In this document: positions 1 to 4,147 of the stretch, one piece after another
Layout of the letters: each line of letters starts with the position of its first letter
Numbering within the stretch: position 1 is the stretch's first letter
NCBI GenBank assembly: GCA_002390155.1
Contig: DGOS01000030.1
Span: 1-10,079, forward strand
DNA from: Hyphomicrobiaceae bacterium UBA4460
GTDB taxonomy: Bacteria > Pseudomonadota > Alphaproteobacteria > Rhizobiales > Methyloligellaceae
Direction of reading: 5' to 3'
DNA: 10,079 nt
The notes under the pieces: model-generated
What the model saw: only the letters and a program-made list of their open reading frames with translations
The model's database searches: none
Told to the model about the DNA's origin: nothing
Translations under genes and position numbers: made by a program

Positions 1-468
1 GTCGCTTGGGATCGGGTTGATACCATCAAGCTTGATGACGCGGCCGCTTGCCTCGAGCGTGCCGCTGTCGAGCACCCGCACGCGGTAGAAGCGTTTCGGT
101 TTGAGCTTAGGCGACACGGCCACGGCAGCGGTCTTCGTGTTCTTTGATGCCTTGTCCTCAGATGCCGTGTCGTCAGGCGTCTTGTCGTCAGGTGTCTTGT
201 CTTCAAGCGTTTTGGCCTCAGGAGCTTCGCCGTCCGTCTCTGCTTCTGTCTTCGGGGCGGCCTTGGGTGGGGCTGCCTCGGGTGAGGCGGCTCTGGGCGC
301 CGGCTTTGGCGGGGTCTCCTTCGGCAGTTTTGTGGTGAAGAGGCGCTCATGCCCGGTCGGCGGCGGCGTCACGGTCTGCACCACTTCCTCGCTCTCGCCG
401 AACGGCCAGAAGAACCAGATGAGCAATACGCCGACGAGGGCGGTGACAAGACGAGACGCGATCGACAT
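1..468 (-). CDS. Membrane-anchored thermonuclease-like (SNase-fold) protein, 3' partial
   Basis: The ATG at 468 opens a frame that stays open to base 1, giving 156 visible residues; the C-terminal part lies outside the window. Residues 1-22 form one hydrophobic segment (LVTALVGVLLIWFFWPF) with an Arg near the start, so the protein is probably an inner-membrane anchor facing the periplasm. Residues 23-124 are a low-complexity Pro/Ala/Lys/Glu linker that includes five 5-residue repeats at 82-106. From about residue 127 the sequence (FYRVRVLDSGTLEASG, then VIKLDGI) resembles the first beta strands of the staphylococcal-nuclease fold as seen in alphaproteobacterial 'thermonuclease family' proteins. 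The canonical DGDT is DSGT here, and the Asp of the later GID-type motif is Asn, so catalysis is doubtful. The gene starts 53 bp downstream of the S24 regulator stop on the same strand and could be co-transcribed with it. The nuclease assignment is inferred from about 30 residues. Confidence 0.6.
   Translation of the reverse strand, partial: MSIASRLVTALVGVLLIWFFWPFGESEEVVQTVTPPPTGHERLFTTKLPKETPPKPAPRAASPEAAPPKAAPKTEAETDGEAPEAKTLEDKTPDDKTPDDTASEDKASKNTKTAAVAVSPKLKPKRFYRVRVLDSGTLEASGRVIKLDGINPIPSD
151..225. repeat. Five tandem 15-bp units in the nuclease-like gene linker
   Basis: Five consecutive diverged 15-bp units start at 151, 166, 181, 196 and 211. The third unit reads CTTGTCGTCAGGTGT. 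On the coding (minus) strand they encode, from the N-terminal side, APEAK, TLEDK, TPDDK, TPDDT and ASEDK. Because the unit length is a multiple of three, copy-number changes would preserve the frame. The encoded segment is an acidic, flexible spacer between the membrane anchor and the globular domain. Confidence 0.75.
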
Positions 469-521
469 GACGTTCAGATCATAGCCGCCTTGCGCGGTGG
501 CTTTAAGAGCGCCCTTACGCC

Positions 522-1157
522 TTATTGGCTGGCCCAGATAATGCGCGCGATCCAGGCGATCCGTTCCACGGGAAACACGAGGTCGGGGTGCGCCGGGTTG
601 AGCGAAGCCAGCTCGATCGTCTTGGCTGTGCGCCGGACCAGCATCTTGGCCATCACCTCGCCGTCCGTGGTGCGCAGCACCACGCGGTCGCCTTTGCGCG
701 GCGCGGCGTTCGGCGAAACGATGAGGATATCCCCGGCCCGGTAGAGCGGCGCCATACTGTCGCCGGCGACTTCGAGCGCATAGGCGTTGTCGTCGTCCAC
801 GCGCGGGAAGCGGATATGGTCCCAGCCGCCGCCCACGGGAAAGCCGCCGTCGTCGAAGAACCCGCCGCCGCCCGCTTGCGTCATGCCGATCAGCGGGATC
901 GGCAGGGCCGGCTCGCGGCGCTCGGCGCCGATGAGGGCGGTAAAGTCGTCAAAATCGGCCCCCGTCGCCCGCAGCACCTTGGCGATGCTCTCGGTGGTGG
1001 GCCAGCGGGGCCGACCCTCGCCCGTGACCCGCTTGGATTTGTTGAAGGCGGTGGGATCTAGCCCCGCCTGCTTGGCGAGTCCGGACGGCGACAGGCCATA
1101 GCGCTTCGCCAGCGCGTCGATGGCCGACCAAACCCGGGCATGGGTGAGCCTTGTCAC
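522..1157 (-). CDS. HTH transcriptional regulator with S24 (LexA/CI-like) peptidase domain
   Basis: A 211-residue protein. Residues about 8-45 form an HTH-like N-terminus (ALAKRYGLSPSGLAKQAGLD), with a conserved WPTTESIAKVL helix at 52-62. Residues 85-205 match the Peptidase_S24 fold of LexA and phage CI repressors. The predicted nucleophile is Ser134 in GDSMAPLYRAGD and the general-base Lys is Lys171 in GEVMAK. An Ala95-Gly96 pair in GMTQAGGGGF sits where these proteins self-cleave. Expected role: a DNA-binding repressor inactivated by autoproteolysis, although many chromosomal homologues of this type have no proven cleavage. The start is GTG at 1157, supported by GAGGAG seven bases upstream. 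No phage genes surround it, so it looks like a resident regulator. A palindrome over its candidate promoter suggests autoregulation. It is too short at the N-terminus and too unlike LexA to be the canonical SOS LexA. Confidence 0.85.
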   Translation of the reverse strand: MTRLTHARVWSAIDALAKRYGLSPSGLAKQAGLDPTAFNKSKRVTGEGRPRWPTTESIAKVLRATGADFDDFTALIGAERREPALPIPLIGMTQAGGGGFFDDGGFPVGGGWDHIRFPRVDDDNAYALEVAGDSMAPLYRAGDILIVSPNAAPRKGDRVVLRTTDGEVMAKMLVRRTAKTIELASLNPAHPDLVFPVERIAWIARIIWASQ

Positions 1158-1184
1158 GGCAGGCTCCTCGGAAAAGCGGGACTC

Positions 1185-1202
1185 ATAGGGAAAAATACCT
1201 AT
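1185..1202. promoter_or_regulatory. Palindromic operator candidate over the S24-regulator promoter
   Basis: ATAGG (1185-1189) and CCTAT (1198-1202) form a perfect inverted repeat around the 8-bp AT-rich spacer GAAAAATA. The dyad covers the candidate -10 of the S24 regulator promoter and lies 28-45 bp ahead of its GTG start. Dimeric CI-like repressors commonly bind such dyads and repress their own genes, so autoregulation is the simplest inference. Nothing in the window proves which protein binds here. Confidence 0.4.
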
Positions 1203-1221
1203 TCTGAAAATTATCGCTCAA
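1192..1221 (-). promoter_or_regulatory. Candidate promoter of the S24 regulator
   Basis: On the minus strand TTGAGC (1221-1216) is followed after 18 bp by TATTTT (1197-1192), giving four of six matches in each sigma-70-type box. It lies about 35 bp upstream of the GTG start, and the region is AT-rich compared with its surroundings. Spacing and box quality are only moderate, so this is a prediction. Confidence 0.35.
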
Positions 1222-1232
1222 ACGCTCCCGTT

Positions 1233-1263
1233 GTCCACTCCCTTTCGGCCGCCGTGGACGGCC
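1233..1263. repeat. Nested inverted repeats upstream of DUF952-pyrD
   Basis: GTCCAC (1233-1238) pairs with GTGGAC (1254-1259) across 15 bp. An overlapping pair, GGCCG (1247-1251) and CGGCC (1259-1263), pairs across 7 bp. The two hairpins are mutually exclusive as drawn because they share bases. The element lies 40-70 bp ahead of the DUF952 start. It could be an operator, an RNA structure if transcription starts upstream, or chance in GC-rich DNA. Confidence 0.35.
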
Positions 1264-1302
1264 TTCCTTGTTGGGGCATGCCGCTCCCGCTAGTCTCCCG
1301 CC

Positions 1303-1668
1303 ATGCCCGCGCCCGTCTACAAAGTGCTTGTCGAGGCTGCCCTGGAGGCAGCGAAGGGCGAGGGGCGATTCCTTGGGACAGGGGATGATTTGCGTGACGG
1401 GTTCATCCATCTGTCCGCGGGCCACCAGGTGGAGGACACCTTGGCCAAGCATTTTGCCGGCCAGGAGGACTTGCTGCTCGTCGCGCTCGACCCCGACCGT
1501 CTGGGCGCTGGGCTCAAATGGGAGCCGTCCCGCGGCGGCGACCTGTTCCCGCATCTTTATGGCGCGATGCCGCTGGATGCGATCCTTTCCGCCAATCCGC
1601 TGCCGCTCGACGATGACGAGCAGCACATCCTGCCTGAGGGCTTTCTGCCGGAAGGAGTGGCGGGTTGA
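1303..1668 (+). CDS. DUF952 domain protein
   Basis: A 121-residue, probably cytosolic protein without a signal peptide or membrane segment. The family signature is clear: DGFIHLSAG at 32-40 and KWEPSRGGDLFPHLYG at 72-87, a pattern typical of DUF952, whose biochemical role is not established. Length is normal for the family. The start is ATG at 1303; no Shine-Dalgarno-like sequence precedes it (CTAGTCTCCCGCC), so a leaderless mRNA is possible. Its TGA stop (1666-1668) lies within the first codons of pyrD, so the two are almost certainly one transcript with coupled translation. That suggests a need for matched expression but does not show a role in pyrimidine synthesis. Confidence 0.85.
   Translation: MPAPVYKVLVEAALEAAKGEGRFLGTGDDLRDGFIHLSAGHQVEDTLAKHFAGQEDLLLVALDPDRLGAGLKWEPSRGGDLFPHLYGAMPLDAILSANPLPLDDDEQHILPEGFLPEGVAG
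1652..1657 (+). promoter_or_regulatory. Ribosome binding site of pyrD
   Basis: AAGGAG lies inside the end of the DUF952 reading frame, seven bases before the TTG codon. It decides the choice of this non-ATG start, because no other start in this part of the frame has comparable support. Confidence 0.75.
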
Positions 1669-2753
1669 GCGGGCTGTTCGGGCTGGGCCAGACGCTGCTG
1701 CTGGCGCTCGATCCGGAGCGCGCTCACGATCTCACGCTCAAGACGCTCGAACTCGGGGTTTATCCACGCAGTTCCGGCTCCGACGATCCACGCCTGAAGC
1801 AGGCCGTATTCGGCCTCGACTTTCCCAATCCCATCGGCATGGCGCCCGGCTTCGACAAGGATGCGCGCGTACCGCACCAGCTCTTGGAGATGGGGTTCGG
1901 TTTCGTCGAGGTGGGTACGCTCACGCCGCGTGCGCAATCCGGCAATCCGGCCCCGCGCTTGTTCCGCTCCCATCGGGACCGCGCCATCGTCAATCGCCTC
2001 GGCTTCAACAATGAAGGCCAGGACGCGGCGCTGACACGTCTGGCGAGGCGCCCGCGCGGAATCGTCGGCGTCAATCTCGGCGCCAACCGCGACAGCACCG
2101 ACCGCATCGCCGATTACGCCGACGGCATCACGCGCATGGCACCCGTGGCGGACTATTTCACGATCAATATCTCCTCGCCCAACACGCCGGGCCTGCGCGA
2201 CCTGCAAGCACCGCGCAAGCTCGATGCGCTGCTCGGTAAAGTGCAGGAGGCACGCAAAGCGCTTGGGCCGAAAGCCCCGCCGCTCCTGGTGAAGCTCGCG
2301 CCGGATCTCGCCGATGCCGATTTGCCGGAAGTGGCCGCCGTGATCGAACAGAATGAGGCCGACGGGATTATCGTTTCCAACACCACGCTGGCGCGGGATA
2401 ATTTGCGCGATGAAACGCTTCTCCGCGAGGCGGGCGGCATGTCCGGGCGTCCCGCGTTCCTACGTACGACCCGCATGCTGGCGCGCGTCCATCAAGCCAC
2501 CGAAGGACGGCTGCCGCTGATTGGCGTCGGCGGGCTCGATTCCGGCGAGGCGGCGCTGGCCAAGATCGAAGCCGGTGCCTCGCTGATCCAGCTTTACACC
2601 GCGCTCGTCTTCGAAGGGCCCGGCCTGATTGGGCGCATCAAGGACACGCTTGTGCGGGCCATGGCGCGCGAGAATGCCGACAACCTCAAGCCCTTGATCG
2701 GGCGCCGCGCTGGCGAGTGGTCGGAGAAGGAACTGCCGGACGTCGTTGTCTGA
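1665..2753 (+). CDS. pyrD: Quinone-dependent dihydroorotate dehydrogenase (class 2)
   Basis: A 362-residue enzyme oxidising dihydroorotate to orotate in UMP synthesis, passing electrons through FMN to membrane quinone. Visible motifs: the N-terminal amphipathic region of class 2 enzymes (residues 1-35), GMAPGFDKDARV at 58-69 with Lys65, NRLGFNNEG at 110-118, INISSPNTPGLR at 167-178 with the class 2 catalytic base Ser171, LLVKLAPDL at 207-215 (Lys210), IIVSNTTLARD at 235-245, GGMSGRPAF, and the FMN-phosphate region IGVGGLDSGEAALAKIEAGA followed by QLYTALVFEGPGL. All key residues are present. The start is TTG at 1665, overlapping the TGA of the DUF952 gene and preceded by AAGGAG seven bases upstream. 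The resulting N-terminus MSGLFGLGQTLLLALDPERAHDL fits the family. The TTG start may keep the translation level modest. Confidence 0.96.
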   Translation: MSGLFGLGQTLLLALDPERAHDLTLKTLELGVYPRSSGSDDPRLKQAVFGLDFPNPIGMAPGFDKDARVPHQLLEMGFGFVEVGTLTPRAQSGNPAPRLFRSHRDRAIVNRLGFNNEGQDAALTRLARRPRGIVGVNLGANRDSTDRIADYADGITRMAPVADYFTINISSPNTPGLRDLQAPRKLDALLGKVQEARKALGPKAPPLLVKLAPDLADADLPEVAAVIEQNEADGIIVSNTTLARDNLRDETLLREAGGMSGRPAFLRTTRMLARVHQATEGRLPLIGVGGLDSGEAALAKIEAGASLIQLYTALVFEGPGLIGRIKDTLVRAMARENADNLKPLIGRRAGEWSEKELPDVVV

Positions 2754-2768
2754 CCTTGCCCGCCGCTG

Positions 2769-3287
2769 TTACGGCGCACACCCTTCGTCGTTCTTTGAGC
2801 CGTCGGGCATAACAGTTCCGCAGAACTTCGCACCATCGAGTTTTGCGCCATCCAACTTGGCGTCGGTCAAATTGGCGTCCTTCAGATTGGCGCTCGACAG
2901 ATCGGCCCCCGAAAGATCGGCGCCAGTGAGATCGGCTTCGCGCAGATAAGCACCTGAAGCTGCGGCGTTCGCAAGGTTGGCATTGGTGAGGTCTGCGCCG
3001 CGTAAGTTGGCGCTTTCGAGGTTCGTCCGCTTGGTGCGCTTTTCCATTGGCAATGCAGAGAGGTCCGCGCCGCTCAACTTAACGCTGCCCAGCTTGGCGT
3101 TTTCCAGATCCGCGCCGCGCAACTCCCGCCCGCTCAGGTCGGCTTCGCTGAGGTCGCAATATTTGCAAGCATTGGTGGTCAGAAACGTATCGAGCTTCGC
3201 CTTGTCGAAGGCGAGGCTGAGACTTGCGTCCGCTGCAACTGAAGCTAGAAAGACGACTGTGCAAAGAAAATAGGTCTTGGGTTTCAT
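2769..3287 (-). CDS. Exported pentapeptide-repeat protein
   Basis: A 172-residue protein. Residues 1-26 (MKPKTYFLCTVVFLASVAADA...) form a Sec-type signal peptide, so the mature protein is probably periplasmic. From about residue 44 to 155 the A(D/N)LxX pattern repeats continuously (for example GADLSGADLSSANLKDANL), which folds as a right-handed quadrilateral beta-helix. It is interrupted at 79-88 by a basic linker (LPMEKRTKRT). Cys41 and Cys44 stand just before the first coil, and Cys156 and Cys170 follow the last coil, so disulfide-stabilised caps are plausible in the periplasm. The start is ATG at 3287, with GGAGAGGG four bases upstream. Pentapeptide proteins have varied roles and none can be assigned here. 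The gene is convergent with pyrD (15 bp between stops) and divergent from arsC. Confidence 0.88.
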   Translation of the reverse strand: MKPKTYFLCTVVFLASVAADASLSLAFDKAKLDTFLTTNACKYCDLSEADLSGRELRGADLENAKLGSVKLSGADLSALPMEKRTKRTNLESANLRGADLTNANLANAAASGAYLREADLTGADLSGADLSSANLKDANLTDAKLDGAKLDGAKFCGTVMPDGSKNDEGCAP

Positions 3288-3375
3288 TTTTGCCCTCTCC
3301 GTGAGTCCGGCAGCCTAGCAACGTTCACGGCAATGTTCATTCTCAAGCCGGCTATTTCTGGCTTACCTTCGTAAA

Positions 3376-3729
3376 ATGCCTAGAACAGCCACCATCTACC
3401 ACAATCCGCGCTGCTCCAAGTCGCGCCAGACGCTCGCGCTGTTGGAGGAAAACGGCGTTGAGCCGAAAATTGTCGAATATCTGAAGACGCCGCCCTCCGC
3501 TGCCGAACTCAAGCGCGTGTTGAAGAGACTCGGGTTGAGCCCCCACGACATCGTGCGCAAAGGCGAGGCCGTCTATGCCGAGCTTGGCCTGAAGGACAAA
3601 GACGTCTCCGATGAAGAGCTGATCAAGCTCATGGTCGTTAACCCGATCCTGATCGAGCGGCCCATCGTCGTCTCGGGCGGTAAGGCGGCCATTGGCCGCC
3701 CGCCGGAAGCCGTCTTGAAAATCGTCTAG
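3376..3729 (+). CDS. arsC: Arsenate reductase, glutaredoxin-dependent type
   Basis: A 117-residue cytosolic protein of the ArsC thioredoxin-like family. It reduces arsenate to arsenite using glutathione and glutaredoxin. The nucleophile is Cys13 in HNPRCSKSRQTL. The three arginines that bind and stabilise the substrate in the E. coli plasmid enzyme (60, 94, 107) correspond to Arg61, Arg95 (NPILIERPIVV) and Arg108 (IGRPPE). This argues for a true reductase over a Spx- or YffB-like relative. The start is ATG at 3376; the preceding bases (CTTACCTTCGTAAA) hold no Shine-Dalgarno sequence. No arsR, arsB or acr3 is in view, so it is not in a classical ars operon. Its TAG stop overlaps the stop of the DUF6460 gene on the other strand. 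Confidence 0.92.
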   Translation: MPRTATIYHNPRCSKSRQTLALLEENGVEPKIVEYLKTPPSAAELKRVLKRLGLSPHDIVRKGEAVYAELGLKDKDVSDEELIKLMVVNPILIERPIVVSGGKAAIGRPPEAVLKIV

Positions 3730-4046
3730 GTCTCGCGGTTCGGCGCAGGCGTCTCAGCGACCTGCGTATCGGGAACTTGCGTGTCGGTGTCCCGCCCCAG
3801 AACCTTGAACATGCGCATCACGATCCAGACGGGGAAGACGATCACGGCACCCAGCAAGAAGTAGCGGAAGGCCTTCTCCACCGCGGCAAAGCCCATATCG
3901 TAGATGCGGGCCGCCAGGTCCTGCAGGTTCTGGAGGATGTCGTAGGGGCTGAAGCCCAGCGCCGCGAGGACGACGCCCACGATCAGGGATAAGATGACCA
4001 GCCGGAGCAGAACCAGCCCCGGATTGCCGCCAAAAAACCGTTCCAT
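3726..4046 (-). CDS. DUF6460 family small inner-membrane protein
   Basis: A 106-residue protein, MERFFGGNPGLVLLRL to PAPNRET. It has two hydrophobic segments at about 12-31 (VLLRLVILSLIVGVVLAALG) and 59-79 (FRYFLLGAVIVFPVWIVMRMF). Between them is the conserved stretch GFSPYDILQNLQDLAARIYDMGF, and the tail is hydrophilic and Pro/Thr-rich. The pattern fits DUF6460, an alphaproteobacterial family of unknown function. The ATG at 4046 was chosen because AAGGGAAG lies just upstream and the family begins in this way. A longer frame reaching 4202 would overlap the divergent helicase start and adds a non-homologous basic stretch. It is divergent from the helicase and overlaps arsC at the stop codons. 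Confidence 0.82.
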   Translation of the reverse strand: MERFFGGNPGLVLLRLVILSLIVGVVLAALGFSPYDILQNLQDLAARIYDMGFAAVEKAFRYFLLGAVIVFPVWIVMRMFKVLGRDTDTQVPDTQVAETPAPNRET

Positions 4047-4084
4047 TTTCGCTTCCCTTGAATCGTGAGACGTTTGCATTGGGT

Positions 4085-4104
4085 GAGCCCCACAATTGGG
4101 GCTC
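4085..4104. promoter_or_regulatory. Perfect 7-bp inverted repeat between DUF6460 and the helicase
   Basis: GAGCCCC (4085-4091) and GGGGCTC (4098-4104) flank the 6-nt loop ACAATT. The repeat sits in the 101-bp divergent spacer, 38 bp before the DUF6460 start and 43 bp before the helicase ATG. Outer arms GTTTG (4072-4076) and CAAAC (4105-4109) could extend it with an 8-nt bulge. No T-tract follows on either strand, so it does not look like a terminator. An operator or a 5'-leader hairpin fits better. Confidence 0.45.
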
Positions 4105-4147
4105 CAAACGGCGAAGGTCAAGGCGAGGCGGCAACCGGAAAGGGCTG

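Noticed and set aside
522..1157. S24 regulator as evidence of a prophage or genomic island.
   Set aside because: There is no integrase, tRNA, attachment-site repeat, phage structural gene or shift in base composition nearby. The surrounding genes are ordinary chromosomal ones.
2761..2776. CGCCG/CGGCG hairpin between the convergent pyrD and pentapeptide genes as a bidirectional terminator.
   Set aside because: The stem is only 5 bp with a 6-nt loop and no T-tract on either strand. In GC-rich DNA this occurs easily by chance.
2746..3273. Plus-strand open frames opposite the pentapeptide gene with Ser/Ala/Arg repeats.
   Set aside because: The apparent periodicity is the mirror of the pentapeptide codons on the other strand, where a signal peptide and ribosome site are present.
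4058..4147. N-terminal extension of the helicase from a TTG codon, rich in Arg and Lys.
   Set aside because: No good ribosome site precedes the TTG, the 30 residues do not resemble the family, and they would run through the inverted repeat in the divergent spacer. The ATG at 4148 has GGAAAGGG upstream.
4047..4147. LexA (SOS) box controlling the helicase-pdeM pair.
   Set aside because: No GTTC-N7-GTTC or its reverse complement is visible in the divergent spacer. Damage induction by LexA is not supported by the sequence.
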